From: Pelobates cultripes
Taxonomy: Eukaryota; Chordata; Amphibia; Anura; Pelobatidae
DNA: 64,000 nucleotides
Assembly (NCBI GenBank): GCA_933207985.1
Contig: OW240913.1
Span: forward strand, 274,709,083 to 274,773,082
Direction of reading: 5' to 3'
The notes under the pieces are model-generated. The model had not been told where the DNA came from. It saw only the letters and a list, made by a program, of their open reading frames with translations, and searched no databases. A program made the translations under genes and the position numbers. Each line of letters begins with the position of its first letter. Within the stretch, counting starts at the first letter, position 1. Below are positions 33,755-47,106 of the stretch, in pieces.

Positions 33755-34759
33755 ATGGGGAAGACTGCTGACCTGACAGTTGTGCAGAAAACCATCATTG
33801 ACACCCTCCATAAGGAGGGAAAGCCCCAAAAGGTAATTGTGAAGGAAGTTGGATGTTCCCAAAGTGCTGTATCAAAGCACATTAATAGAAAGTTATGTGG
33901 AACGGAAAAATGTGGAAGAAAAAGGTGCACAAGCAGCAGGGATGACTGCAGCCTGGAGAGGATTGTCAGGAAAAGGCCATTCAAAAGTGTTGGGGACTTT
34001 CACAAGGAGTGGACTGAGGCTGGAGTCAGTGCATCAAGAGCCACCACACACAGACGGATCCTGGACATGGGCTTCAGATGTTGTATTCCTCTTGTCAAGC
34101 CGCTCCTGAACAACAAACAACGTCAGAAGCGTCTTACCTGGGCTAAAGAAAAACAGACCTGGTCTGTTGCTTAGTCGTCCAATGTCCACTTTTCTGATGA
34201 GAGCAACTTTTGCATCTCATTTGGAAACCAAGGACCCAGAGTCTGGAGGAAGAATGGAGAGGCACACACTGCAAGATGCTTGAAGTCTAGTGTGAAGTTT
34301 CTACAGTCTGTGTTGATTTGGTGAGCCATGTCATCTGCTGGTGTTGGTCCACTGTGCTTCATTAAGTCCAGGGTCAACGCAGCCGTCTACCAGGAGATTT
34401 TTGAGCACTTCATGCTTCCTTCCGCAGACGAGCTTTATGGGGATGCTGACTTCATTTTCCAGCAGGACTTGGCACCTGCCCACACTGCCAAAAGCACCAA
34501 CGCCTGGTTCAATGACCGTGGGATTACTGTGCTTGATTGGCCAGCAAACTCGCCAGACCTGAACCCCATAGAGAATTTATGGGGCATTGCCAAGAGAAAG
34601 ATGAGACACATGAGACCGAACAATGCAGAAGAGCTGAAAGCCGCTATTGAAGCATCCTGGTCTTCCATAACACCTCAGCAGTGCCACAGGCTGATAGCTT
34701 CCATGCCACGCCGCATTGAGGCAGTAATTGCTGGAAATGGGGCCCAAACAAAGTACTGA
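33755..34759 (+). pseudogene. Tc1 transposase with two in-frame stops
   Basis: A 334-codon frame from ATG 33755 (product starts MGKTADL), normal Tc1 length. Two N-terminal helix-turn-helix DNA-binding domains (about residues 1-110) are followed by a DDE domain with HFSDES, QQDLAPAH and SPDLNPIENLWG, and 34 residues between the second Asp and the Glu. TAG at 34172-34174 and TGA at 34322-34324 break the frame, each a single-base change, with no frameshift. The enzyme would excise and reinsert the element; this copy is dead. The Met further upstream at 33719 lies in the MITE-Tc1 junction and is not the real start. Confidence 0.95.
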
Positions 34760-35012
34760 GTCCATATGCATGCTTATACTTTTCAGAGGTCCGATATTGA
34801 CTGCATGTAATATTCTAATTTACTTAGATTGTGGATTTGGGGTTTTCATGAGCTGTAAGCCATAATCATCGCACTTATGACAAATCACGGCTTGAACTAT
34901 CTTGCTTTGCATGTAATGCGTCTATCTCATATATTAGTTTCCCCTTTTACGTTGCATTACTGAAAAAAATGAACTTGTGCACGATATTCTAATTTTTCGA
35001 GTATCACCTGCA

Positions 35013-35607
35013 TATACGCTTAATCGGACACACACGGGTATTGGGTTGCTAACCGGCTTGCCAACAATTTATGGAAGGCGTTGCCAAAAATATGCACATT
35101 TTTTAATTTAACACGGAACACAATAGACTAGGGCTCGGGACTAATTTTATTGTTTAATTTATGTTGCTCATGGATACAACTGTGTCTGTCTGGCATGTAG
35201 GATCAGGGTTGACATCAGGAAAAAAAATGTCCAGGCCCCCCAGCTAGGTAAACACTCCTTGTCAGACACAGTCACACACACAGAAACTGTAAACTGTCAT
35301 ACATACACACTCTAACAGAATACACACAAATACACCCTGCCTGACACACAGTGTTCACTAAATCAGGCATACACATGGTCACATTCACAAATATACAATG
35401 TTAGACAGACACTAAAATTCCCAGCTGCACAATATCATGCACACACACCGTCAGACACGTACACACAGTAAAGCACAGCCACACAGAAACAATTAATAGG
35501 ATAAAAGGGATTGGATTGGCTAAATGGAATGTTGCAATTCTGTCATCTATCCTATTAATTAGATTTCAGGATCTGCATCCAACTATACTCCTGGAGTGCC
35601 TGTTCTT
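35013..35607. other. CA-rich unassigned DNA
   Basis: 35230-35480 is an irregular CA-rich tract (CACACA, CATACA runs). No gene recognised. Confidence 0.5.
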
Positions 35608-35985
35608 CTTAAAAGAACATTCAGGCACTAAAAAAACTTTTATGATGCCAGACGGGCCCTGTGCACATTATTACCCGAGCAGAGGCGCTGCTGATTGGCT
35701 GAAGCGTTCAGCTGACGCTTTTAGCCAATCAGTGACTCCCGATTCACAAAACTGGCTTGGGAAGAAATGTACCCTTTCCAAGCCAGTTTTGTGAATGGGT
35801 AATCACTCCCTACTAAAATGCATGATGCCAATGGGGTGGAATTGAGATCGGCGCTGGAGGCATCTTCGGAGTTAAGCTATTCCATAACTGTTTAACCCCT
35901 AAACAAAATAATGCACCTGGGGGGCCTCCTGGCACCATAACAACTTCATTTAGATGAAGTTCTAATGGAGATTTATGATGCCTTA
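35608..35985. mobile_element. T2-like MITE, diverged, with hairpins
   Basis: Opens TTAAAAGAACATTCAGGCAC and closes with a CCTGGCACCATAACAAC block typical of the family. It contains hairpins 35691-35700/35723-35732 and 35742-35762/35775-35796 (ATTCACAAAACTGGCTTGG arms). Confidence 0.5.
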
Positions 35986-37554
35986 ACTTTAAATTTATTT
36001 ACAGACAGTGAAACACACACAAACTAGTATCACACACACCATCACAGATGCACAAACACACACACACATTGTCAAACTGACACACAGGCATACACACAAG
36101 CCTCACGTCTGTACCCTCAGTTATAACAGTGCACCATCATACTAATTATGTGAGGAAGTGATAGTTATGTCCAGCACTGCCGTCAGAGAGCTGTGCAGGC
36201 TCCCATCTGTTAAAGGTCCCACTCTATTAGTTCTGGCCAATGCGGTCCCCAACCAGACCACTGAGCGATACAGGGTTCAATAGTCATTACTTCCTCCTAG
36301 AATTACCATAGAGGTGTAGGACGTAATAACTGAGGGCTCAGACACATGGAGGGCAGGGTTATGTCATTTTGTTTTATTGTCTGTCTTAGTTGCTCACACT
36401 GCACTGCCACGCACCAGCTCACAAGCTCGGTCCTTAGCTGGACTGTAACCGGAAACTGCCTACACCACCTGATGGTTTCCCTGTGTAGGATAGTAAGTGA
36501 TCCATATCAGGTGGCAATGACTGTTTTGTCTGATTGATTCAGGTCTGTCCTGAATGATGTCTCCAATTAACTGCAGTTGTACTCCTCATACTGTCTAATT
36601 TTGCATACATTTCCCATATCCTATATTTCTTTTTATCTTTATTCACAAGGACGCAGTATGTCTTCTCATAAATGTGGAATAATTTTTTTAAAAATGTCTT
36701 GGTCATGAGCATTCATATATGTACCATAATCATCATAGTAATCATTTAAAACCAGCCTATATTTTGTGGTGGTCAATTTAAAATTTTCCTAGGCTTTTAA
36801 AAAAAATATATTAATTTTTTTTTAACGAAAGTTAATGTTTTCAACTAACATGGGACGTTGAGCATTGTCGCAGAGTTTGAAATGCCATTTTCTTTTTCTT
36901 GAACATTAGAAAGCTGAGAACTCCTGCTGCTAATATCACGTTCTCTTGGTTGTATCATGATACAATTAAAAATGTCACCATTTAGTCTTTAGCCCTTACC
37001 CTGAGAATATTACTACTTTGTCTAATTTAGAGGCCTACACTTCAAGCATTCTCAAAGACTGGGGACAAACTTTGACGAAATCCCACATTGCTAAATAACC
37101 TACAATTTTAACTGGCATCAGCTATATGTCTCTTTATTATCAAAAATAATGTCTACACATACTAATATGCCTGTAATTATAACTGTATCTGTTGACCATG
37201 TTTCTTCTGTTTTTAGTGTACCCTCTCCAGTTCACAAATCATGGATGGATGTTTATCATTATTAACGCAACAGAGTTTTTGCCTGAACTGCGCTGACCTC
37301 AACCGTGCACAACTTTGCTCAAGTACAGAAGGCGATGTTTACTGTTTGGGTTTCATTTTTGGATCCAATTAAGACAGTAGATCAGAGACACCATGCAGAG
37401 CTGTCCGGACCTATTTATTGCCATTGACTATAGTATTAAGTATCACAATATTAAAAAGCACCAAAAAGTTCTAAACGCACCATACAAGTTTGATATCAAA
37501 AGCAAAATAAAAATGCTGTCCTGATGTAGATGACAACCAATAGACCAAGCAGTC
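35986..37554. other. popdc3 5' flank and probable 5' UTR
   Basis: No coding sequence. A CA-rich tract lies at 36010-36080. A pyrimidine tract ending TTTTTAG at 37211-37216 could be the acceptor of the popdc3 coding exon's 5' UTR, since POPDC genes usually have an upstream noncoding exon. No promoter could be identified. Confidence 0.4.
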
Positions 37555-38045
37555 ATGGGGGAAAATGTGAGTTTTTGGGAGAGCCTAGTAGTTGGACACC
37601 CAGTATGTGTTGAGTGGAATCAAATGACTGAAGGATCCTTCTACCATTTATCCAGCATTCTTTTTGTACTGGGTTCTATGGCAGGCAGTGGGGTCTTTGG
37701 ACTTCTGTATGGATATATTTTCTTTGCACTAAGCTTTTTCTGTACGTGCATATGGGCATGGCTGGATGTCTGTGCTGCAGATGTGTTTTCCTGGAGCTTT
37801 ATCCTTCTGGTGATTTGCATCATTCAGATTATTTACCTGGCCTATCAACTAAGGAGTGTCTCGTTTGACAAAGAATTACAAGATGTATACAGTACCGTCT
37901 TCCAACCTCTTGGGATCTCGTTATCTGTATTTCGAAAAATCATCTCGTATTGTAATGCAGAGGTGGTCACATTGGAAAGGGAACATTGTTACGCAGTCCA
38001 AGGGAAAACTCCAATCGACAAACTCTCATTACTTATTTCAGGAAG
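37555..38045 (+). CDS. popdc3: popdc3, coding exon 1: Popeye domain-containing protein 3
   Basis: First of three coding exons of a 298-aa protein (vertebrate POPDC3 is about 290). POPDC proteins are membrane cAMP-binding proteins of striated muscle that help control ion channels and membrane trafficking. This exon encodes an N-glycosylation sequon at Asn4, three membrane helices (about 29-52, 53-70 and 78-97), and the first part of the Popeye domain including a 'VFQPLGIS' segment (115-122) and 'EREHCYAVQGKT' (141-152). The ATG has G at -3 and +4, and an in-frame TGA at 37531 excludes a longer start. It ends in phase 2 before a GT donor (38046). Identification rests on the clear match in sequence and exon layout to POPDC3 rather than BVES or POPDC2. 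No frameshift or stop is present. Confidence 0.95.
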
Positions 38046-38312
38046 GTTTGTAACATTTCTGATTTTAATTGAATCTTCTTCACTCACGTAAAAGGCAACA
38101 TTTTATGTTCCTCAATTTATGGAACACCCAGTCCAAGAAATAATATTTTATTGATTACTTGTCCCCACCTTGTTTTGGTATATGGTAATTCTAAGGCGCA
38201 ATGCTAACTCGATCTCTTAGAATTCTTGGAGATATAAAGTGACTTTTTGCCAATTTGTAGCAGCTAAAAAGGTTATGTTGATATAACATTTACATTTATT
38301 TTTAAAAAAAAA

Positions 38313-38316
<4 letters not shown>

Positions 38317-38350
<34 letters not shown>
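38317..38350. repeat. (AT)n microsatellite
   Basis: Uninterrupted AT dinucleotides, about 17 units. Confidence 0.95.
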
Positions 38351-38354
<4 letters not shown>

Positions 38355-38675
38355 TCATTGGTTTCAGTATGTACAACATTGGTTACAGTAAGAGTTATCA
38401 CTTTTGGTGAAAACAAAAAGATGACAATAGCTCCAGTGCATATTGCAAAACTTTATAATTTTATTGAAATCCATAGAGAAAGTCATAAAAGTCTGTGGGC
38501 TTCAGGGTGGTGCATTCAGTACCATGAAAATAAAACTACTATAGGATTAGTCGCTAAAATGTGAATTGTCAGGAATTCAGAGTGGATTTCAAATTTAAGA
38601 CCAAAGTTTGGAAATGGAAGCATAATTGACATAACTGAATTTTTCCAGTTTGGCTATTTTGCCTTAAATTTCACT

Positions 38676-38740
38676 TTAACCCCTTAATCTTAATATCATG
38701 ATTCCCTTTTATTCCAGAAGTTTGGTCCTTAAAGGGTTAA
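38676..38740. mobile_element. 65-bp TTAA-flanked MITE
   Basis: TTAACCCCTTAA at one end and CCTTAAAGGGTTAA at the other, with a 'GATTCCCTTTTATTCCAG' core. The reverse-oriented relative at 60707-60784 shares this core. Confidence 0.75.
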
Positions 38741-38758
38741 ATAACTAACAATTCTCAC

Positions 38759-39009
38759 TTAAAGCAACACTATAGAGTGAAGAATACAAACGTATTCCTA
38801 ACACTAAAGTGTTAAACTAAGTGTTTAGGGCCCGACCCCACCTTTTCTTCCAAGCGGTGCTGTTGTTACTACGGGTCTTGATCTCCTATAGGTTCCTAGG
38901 CAGCAATAGCACTGCCTTTTCACAGTACTCAGCCTGCAAGGACATGCTATAGACACCAGAACACCTACAGCAAGCTGTAATAGTTATGGTTACTGTAGTG
39001 TCTCTTTAA
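38759..39009. mobile_element. T2-like MITE
   Basis: Opens TTAAAGCAACACTATAG and closes ACTGTAGTGTCTCTTTAA, with TTAA at both ends and the 'GGCAGCAATAGCACTGCC' block seen in other copies. Confidence 0.8.
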
Positions 39010-40494
39010 CCTGCTGTATGTTTACACCAAGAAAAAAAATAAACACTCTCACCCCATCCTATTGGGCATCTGGTAAGAGTTTAATTTTTTTTCCTTGGTA
39101 CATATATTTTTTTTTTTTTTACCTTTCTTGAATTTCCTTTATGTCAGACTGCTTGAAATGGTTTTACTCAAACTGAGGTGACAGAACCACAGGCTCTTTG
39201 TACCATAACCACTACAATGACCTATTATTGTAGAATCCCCCTTTAATTCATGGATTTTTGTATCACATGTTTATACCGTCTTACTGGTGACTCACTGTTT
39301 CCTAGATTCTAGTCCCAAGAGGGGCTAGTTTCTAGAGGGGAGACTTCTAACCATCACAAGGCATTCCTATGGGAGAACTATAGAATTTTCACTTTCATTG
39401 CAGGTACATAAAAGCCACGTACAGCTTTGTGGATTTCATAAACAGTAAATTAGTAAACTCATCATGTATACCAAGAAACAGTCCAACTCATTTCTGAACA
39501 TCCTTTGAATTATTTCCTTATATTCCAAAAACCAAGAAATGCATCAAAGTTATTTATTCCCCTTGAACTACAAAGTACAAAGTAACATGGTGAATGATCC
39601 GGGTATGTTCTAGCCAGTCTGACTCCTTTAAAAATATATCCAATATCGCCAAGCTTTCTTTTCAGTCTAAGTAAGTCTACTTGAAGATGTTTATGCCACC
39701 TTAAGATTCAGTAGAGCATTCTCATAGTACTTCAGAACTAATCATGTAACTATATAACTTTAACATCCCTTTACTCCAAGCCTCAAGGTTTTTATAGAAA
39801 TAGAACAGAATAGAAATTTTAAGTAAAATATATGTGAATATTCAAGAGTGACCCAAATATTCTGTGCATTGGACTTGAAAAAGTATATTTACTTGAACCA
39901 AAAAATCTTATAAGGGTTGAGCATAAGCCAGTTGATTCATGCTACCTACTACTCATGTGTCTGAGATATCTAAAACTGAAGTTCCCCTTCCAACAATAGA
40001 TGCATCTATTTTGGTCCTGTTCAGATGTAATTCAGCCAATGAAATCTATTCAAAACAGGGGAGGAACTGACCTCACAAATGCGATAGTAGGAACTTCTGT
40101 GTTAGCAATCTCAGACATTGTGCCTGGACTGGAGGTGTAGTGGGAACCAGGTACATGTGAGATGATTAGAAAATGGTTTGACTTCATATCATGAAATGGC
40201 ACTACAGGCTGTAGTACTTATAGTACATCCCTTTAACAGATCAATGGTCGGGGCGAATTCTTAAATCACTGTAGATCACTCTAATTTGCCTGGGAGGATA
40301 ACAGCGTGTACCCGAACTCATCGCAATGTGAATACACTGCCAGGCAATGTAAAGTGGTATTTAGTAAAAAGTTGAAAGGCTTCCTTTTAAAAAAACCAAA
40401 AAACAGCCAGGAAATGATATTCTCATATCTCATTCGTTTAGTTATGCAATTAAATTAATCCAGAACATTGAGTTAAGCTTTTTTTTTTTTTTAA

Positions 40495-40498
<4 letters not shown>

Positions 40499-40533
<35 letters not shown>
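40499..40533. repeat. (AT)n microsatellite
   Basis: About 17 AT units, followed by a T-rich opening of a possible reversed retroposon. Confidence 0.95.
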
Positions 40534-40538
<5 letters not shown>

Positions 40539-43465
40539 TTTATTTTTTTATTAAAATACATATTTCAGTACAGGTTGCAGTGAGTGAGTGTTGGTGACTT
40601 AGGCAGGCTAAAGAATCACTTGGACGAAACAGGCTTCTAAACACAGGCCCTACTGGTGGAAAAATATAGACTAAACCACTACACAAGAGGATGGTTTATA
40701 CTTTATATAACGGTACTGCAGGAAACTGACTAATGGTTTGGAACTCCATATCTGCTGTCTGTGGCAATAATGACCCCTAAGGACTAAATATGATGCAGGT
40801 TTGTTTCAATGCCTTAAGCAGCTGAAAATAAACAATGCATGATAAATCGAGAATGATGTTCAAAGCAATACTTGTATACCGTACAGCCCAGTACAGCTCT
40901 TACCTCTGCAAGGACAGAGATGGCATTATTTTCACCAATATATGCTTCACCATTATGTATCTTTTGTATTACTTTATAATTTTAGGTTAGTGTGTTAAGG
41001 TAGTGTAGTGGTTAATAATTAGTTTTAGAGTAGTGTAAGGCTTACTGTTTAGTAGTATTATCTCTTAGTGTAGTATGTAATGGTAGCGGGTAGTTAAAGA
41101 GAGGAGTTAAAGTAAGAGCAGCACTGTTACACATATGTTGCATTTTGCCTGAGATTAGTGGGAGTTACAATCCTGGGCCTTGCCTGTTTCACCTGCTCCT
41201 ATTAAAATGGCAGCAGGTGAAGCTTGCGAGTATAAATCGCAATAATCTTGAGCAAACCAAAACATGCATGTAACAGTTCAGCACAGAGTTGTCCCTGCAT
41301 TATTCCCTGTTCGTTAGGGTAAGTATTGTACAGATGTGCAGCACCCAGTTGAAAATATGATCTGCCCTTCAAAAAATATAACAGCAGTCATTCACTCGAA
41401 GACCTTGTAACTTCCTCTAGTCCAGTGCAATGTTCGGAACAAGTGATACTATCCACACAGGAACAGCACTCTAGGGACGCTCTTCTGTAGGTTATAACTG
41501 AAAGTAGATTTTTTAAATTTATTTTTTATGAGGTCAATGTTTCAGATTAAAAATAAAAACTGTCACGAGGACAAAGTAACGGCAAAGCACAGGCACAATT
41601 GCAGGCGTGCTTACCAGCCTGCAAATTTGCTCATGACTGTGTGACCTTATGAAGGTTGCACTGGTACAATGAATGTCAGTGCAAAGCGTGCTCCTGTTAG
41701 CATATGTAGAATGTAAGAAAAAAATACCAAACATTCTGAACAGACAAAGTATAGGAAGCTAAATAAACAGGCTGCTTAGGTGTATTTCTAAGGAGAGGTC
41801 AGACGAGGAAGTAGCACATAACAATCACAAACAGGGAACATAGCTGGGTTGGAGAATAAACTTGCTGAAAGAAGTGTTCTCCTGAGCATTGAAAAGCTGG
41901 TAGGTACGAAATACATATGGTTTGGAGTTGGCACGCTCTGTTTTTTCACTACTTAGGAGAACACTTGTTTCAGCATGCTTTTTCTCATGTGGGCTATGTT
42001 TCATCTGCACGAAAGAAAGCTCTTTGCTCTTCTAAATTCAGTGCGACTAAAAACAATTCCGAAATGATTTACTAAAATACATATTACCACATGGTATGAA
42101 CATACTGTATTATTACTTGACTTTCTAGTCCGAGTTGGAGACTAATCACATTTACATTAAAGGTATTAGAGTGTACAATTGCAATATATTCTGACTTGGG
42201 GTTATGGGGTCAGTGTTTTCATGTGGTTATGGTACAATGAATCTGCATGTGCAACGTTTCCGAATGAAATGCTGCACATGCAAAGATATTTGGGCTACGT
42301 GCTTGTGGTGTAACTCCATCTCCAGAAGTGTCATTAGCCAGCCCAGAATAATAGTTTCAGGCTGGCTAATAGCAATTCTGCATGTAAAAGTAGGCAGGAA
42401 CATGAAACTTATGTAAAACCCATGTCTTTAGAGCAGGACTGTGGAATCTGAAGCAATTTTGAGTTACCTGGTTTAATGTTGGTAAAAGGGTACCGACTGT
42501 GACTACATGTACCATATAAGCTGACATGTAAGTCGATCCCTAAAGCTTAGAGGTATTATGTAGATTTAGACCTATACGTAGGGAGATACCAGTTTATTAC
42601 CGCATTGATAAGTATACATATTGTTTTTATACTGTTTAGCGCACCCTCCACTTTCTTGTCTTCTATTGTATTTATCGGTTGTATCTGTGAGGGAACAACC
42701 TTGGAGTGTTTGTGCAACTTCTATCATGTGTTTATAGTGTTAGTATAGCACCACGTTTTCACTATATTGATTCACAGGTTTAGACCGATATTTGTTGGAT
42801 AAGTCAACTACCAAAATAATTTGCAGGTTATAGACATATATTAGTATACGATTTGGGCCTAGGCTAGGAAGTAGAAGTCAATAAATAGTCCAAATGTTGT
42901 TTTGCTTACTGTATCCTGTTATATGATCAGTTTTTTTGTAATGTGATTAATAAAATGGTCAAAATCTAAAGGAAAACAGACAAAACATGGCACATATGTC
43001 CGCGATGGTAGGTATCTCTCCAGCTACAAATATACAATTTTGTTGCAATATAATTATACACCAATGGAGAAAACTGCGGAAACCTTTTAGAAAAGACATC
43101 AGTCTTTTTTTTTAGAATAATGCGATAAAATGATATGGTAACATGTATCTATGGGACCAAGATAATATGTCAGTAAAGGCTGCTATGGGAGATTGGCTAT
43201 TGAGATGTGTTTATGAACTGTTCCTGAGGGGCAAAGAGAATATTGCTGTGTGGCAATGGGGAGTTTGGATGGTAAATGCTGCTATGCAGAGGGGGTATGA
43301 TTATTATGGTTATTCTTTAAAGTGAGAATTCAAGGTGAATTCAAAGCGAATTTTATAATTTAAGGTCAAAATAGCCAAACTGGAAAAATTCTCTAAGTCA
43401 GCAATGCTTTCAGTTTGGCTATTCTGGTCTTGAATAAAAAATGAAAATAAGAGTGTGTGTGTATA

Positions 43466-43871
43466 TATATATATATATACATTAAGTCCCCCCCAATTTT
43501 TATTTATGGCCCCCACCCACCGCTCAGGGGTGGGGGCCAGGGGGGAGGACATTAGGTCCCCCCAATTTTTATTTATGGGCCCCACCCACCGCTTTTTTAA
43601 CAATGAGCAGCCACAGGCTAGGTCACATGCTGAACTGGCCAATCACAGCCATGCCATTAGTGGGCATGGCTGTGATGGCTTCTAAGGGCACATGAGTCAA
43701 ACGCTTGTTGATTGGCTGCCCTGCGGCCTTTCAAAACGCACCATTAAATCGCTGAACTCCGAACTCCAACCCGAACATATAGTTATATGTCCGTGTTCGG
43801 GTCCGGGGGTCCAAAAAAACTTAATGTTTGGTACGAACCCGAACTTTTCAGTTCGGGTTTGCTCAACTCTA
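43466..43871. repeat. Interspersed repeat with a 75-bp internal tandem duplication
   Basis: A unit starting CATTA(A/G)GTCCCCCC and ending CCACCCACCGCT occurs twice (43479-43543, 43549-43593). Its right end is palindromic around GAACCCGAACTTTTCAGTTC. No coding capacity; family unknown. Confidence 0.6.
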
Positions 43872-44066
43872 GTCTGCAGACATCAAGCCAAACAATATAC
43901 TATACAGAGTAACCAAACCAGGAATCATGTCATCAAGTACAAGATCTGGAAAACTGTGAAACATTGTGACTATTTCACACTTTCAGATTGTGCAGAGTTC
44001 TGCGTAATAATTTACTAAAGCAAGCAATGTTAGGAATTTAAAATTAATTCAAAATTTATTTCAAAT

Positions 44067-44791
44067 GTAAAGGAACTCTATAGCGTTAAAAATACACGCC
44101 TGTATTCCTAATGCTATAGTTTTATGCTCTGAATTTAGTTTAAGATCGCACTGCCATCTAAATAAAAAATAGTGGAGAAAGGGCCTAGATCCATTCCTTG
44201 CAGCCTCTCGACCTGCCTCCCACTATGTCAAACAGACTCTTCTCTTTTGTCCAATTCTATACTCCTTATTAAGAAGCATTGGGGATGTAGCCCCTCTGTG
44301 CGCCTCCAATCAAATAGATGTTAACTGTAAGAACTGTAAGAGCCTCTAGTGGCTGTCTCTCTGCTTGCCTTCCGTCGTGCCTAACCTGCAGAAGAAAATA
44401 AAGGGTTAAAAAACCTTTAACAACACTTACCCGTTTTGTGTTCCTTCTCCACCATCAGCAAGCGTGGCGCTTGTGCATTACGCCTTCGTCATGGAAAAGC
44501 ATTGAATAAATGCATTCCTATGAGGATTTAGATGATGCAGGACGTCCTCATGTAAAGCATGAGGACGTAGAGCGTTGTTTCACTGAGTCAAACTCTATAA
44601 AAAAGGCCAGGAAGCACCACTCGTGGGTGTTTGATAGACAGTGACTAGAGGCAGGCTTAACTCTGCAATGTAAAAATTGTAGTTTCTCTGAAACTACAAT
44701 CTTTGCAACTTGAGCTCCAGGGCTAAAATGACAGAGACCCAGACCACTTTAATGAGATAAAGTGGTCTGGGTGCCTATAGTGTCACTTGAA
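44067..44791. mobile_element. T2-like MITE, long copy
   Basis: Opens TAAAGGAACTCTATAGCG and closes CCTATAGTGTCACTTGAA, with internal palindromes (AGTTTCTCTGAAACT at 44681-44695). The outer TTAA sites have decayed. Confidence 0.7.
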
Positions 44792-45694
44792 TTTAGCAAT
44801 TATCAGTTTAGGAAAGGAATGGAGAGTGGTCATTGCTTAAATCCTTTGGTATTATTTGTGCTTGACCCTGTAAATGAGTAAACTGGATAAGATAACTCCT
44901 AGCCAAATTATTAATAGATTAATGATGTTTAAGACGGTGTATTCGCTAAATACAGAATTATAAAAAGTAAAAAAACAAACTGTAAAATTTAGACAACAGT
45001 ATTTAATATGAAAAAAAATCTCAAATTCTGCAATAGTGATAGCTTGATTATTTTATATTAAATATTGCAATTTGTTTTTCAATGCACTACAAGCTGGTGT
45101 TTAATCAAAGATGTGTTTGAATCTCTTGCAATAATGCATTATTTATCAAAAGTAATGTCTCTAAAGAATTCATAAAAGATTGGAATCTTAAAAGCCTCCA
45201 TCTGACCACTCCAGACTGGGAATCTCTCTTACAGACACTTACTGAAGCAATTTCTCTATCTAGTATGGAATTTATTCTGCTATTTTTGTTACACACTATA
45301 GCACAGTGTTCTTGACATTTGCCTGATATCTTGTGTATTTGGGTGCAAGAAATAATGGAGACATAGATAATTCGCTACAAAAAAAGATAGATCAGATCCA
45401 TCGAATCCTCAAGAGTTCAGGGTGTTAATATTAAAGATAGATACATTTTAATGGGTTATATTAGCCAATTCCTGCACAGCTTGTTCCATTGAGTAGATGA
45501 TTGAATTATAGTTTATCAATTGAAGCCCATTAGTGGGAGCTGTAGTTTAAACATATAATATACATGCCGAGATTGCACCGCTATTTTATTTTATTGCTGA
45601 CCCATTTTTATATGGAATACACCAGGAAGGCTTACATGCATCTCTGTAGGGGGACAAATGTCCCCACCAAGTTATTTTAGTTAAGGAGTGGGGT

Positions 45695-45890
45695 CAGGGA
45701 TGTATTTACCACAAGGCAAACAAGTCATTTGCCTAGGGCGGCACTTTCAGGGGGGGCGCCAAAAAAACGATGACTGTGTATCTGTCAGTGAGTGTATATC
45801 AGTGTATGTATCTATGAGGGCATGTGTCTGTCAGTCAAAAAAGTGGCCATGACACGAATTGGGGGGGCACAAATCCAAAATACACCAATG
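45695..45890. mobile_element. Short nonautonomous hAT element
   Basis: Opens CAGGGATGTATTTACC and closes AAATACACCAATG; the inverted ends match those of 49273-50130. It contains the 'GTCAGTGAGTG' minisatellite unit. Flanking octamers agree at only about half their positions. Confidence 0.65.
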
Positions 45891-46354
45891 AGTGTGAAAG
45901 ATCCTCTGCCTCCTTTAGACATCCTGCTCTATACCTTATGCATTACTGTTGAAGCAAGCAAAAAAAAAATCTTAGGTTATTCACTTTTGTTAATTCATAA
46001 TTTATGTGCCTTTCTACATAACAGAAGAACTATTCCTAACATATATTTGTTCCATGTTTGTATACGGTCAATGGGTAAGGCCTGGAATGTATGTTTTTCA
46101 CAAAGTATAGTGAAAGGGAAGCTCGAAGTATGTCAGCGGTGGCTAATCCCATGCTTCCTTACTAAAGCCTTGAAGATGGAGCAAAACGGATAGGTGCAGT
46201 CTTCACAACGTTGGGTTTAAAACCATTCATAGATGATTTAACCCCTTAAGGCAGGTGTAGATCTTGTAATGCTGTCACAGCCATAATGTTTGCAAAGCAT
46301 CAGGGGAGATGTAGTCCACAACATAGAGAGTACAAAAGATTGCCTCCCCCAGCA

Positions 46355-46805
46355 TTAAAGGACCACTCTAGGCACCCAGACCACTTCAGCTTAATGAAGT
46401 GGTCTGGGTGCCAGGTCCAGCTAGGGTTAACCCATTTTTTCATAAACATAGCAATTTCAGAGAAACTGCTATGTTTATGAATGGGTTAAGCCTTCCCCTA
46501 TTTCATCTAGCGGCTGTCTCATTGATTTTCACAGTGAGAGCACGCCATCGTCCATAGGAAAGCATTATGAATGCTTTCCTATGTGACCGGCGGAATGCCG
46601 CGCGTGTGCATTCAGCCGACGGGGAGGAGAAGAGGAGGATCCGAGGAGGAGAGCTCTCCGCCCAGCACTGGAAAATGGTAAGTTTTAACCTCTTTCCCCT
46701 TTCCAGAGCCGGGCGGGAGGGAGTCCCAGAGGGTGGGGGCACCCTCAGGGCACTATAGTGCCAGGAAAATGAGTATGTTTTCCTGGCACTATAGTGGTCC
46801 TTTAA
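46355..46805. mobile_element. T2-like MITE, nested in another MITE
   Basis: TTAA at 46355-46358 and 46802-46805, opening TTAAAGGACCACTCTAGG. Very similar to 33256-33718. The sequence to the right (46806-46880, ending GAGTGTTCCTTTAG) is the remnant of a further family member into which it inserted. Confidence 0.85.
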
Positions 46806-47106
46806 GGAATGACCCAGGACCTCCTGCTACCATGGCCATATTATTGGGATGAAGTTGTTATAGTGCCCAGAGTGTTCCTTTAGCTAATCTTTGGAAGTTC
46901 ATTCTATAGTCTATTCTTTTTAAAAATCCTAAATATTACTCTATCAAGTAAAAATAATAAACTTATCTCATACTTTCCCAGTGTTAGGGACAGTTTACTA
47001 TTTATTGTCTGTACAAATGGGACAAAACTGTGTTGTTTGACCTATACTCTATGAGGAGGTGTCAGATTTTTTACAAATTTTTTGTCATACCTATATGTGA
47101 ATTGTG

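Larger units (their letters stand above)
32967..35012 (+). mobile_element. Tc1-like element (DD34E), with nested MITE
   Basis: Long inverted terminal repeats of about 210 bp (32967-33180 and 34803-35012) begin CAGGAGATACTCG / CAGGTGATACTCG and are flanked by TA on both sides (32965-32966, 35013-35014). It inserted in a TA/TG microsatellite. A 463-bp MITE (33256-33718) lies between the left repeat and the transposase start. Confidence 0.9.

Noticed and set aside
33719..34174. Longer transposase start upstream of 33755
   Set aside because: The extra 12 codons come from sequence adjoining the nested MITE; MGK at 33755 is the usual Tc1 start.
43310..43642. 110-codon minus-strand frame
   Set aside because: Lies on the duplicated repeat at 43466-43871.
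46150..46190. Fourth hammerhead-like motif (TTGAAGA...CAAAACGGATAGG)
   Set aside because: Both conserved boxes are altered, so it is too degenerate to list.
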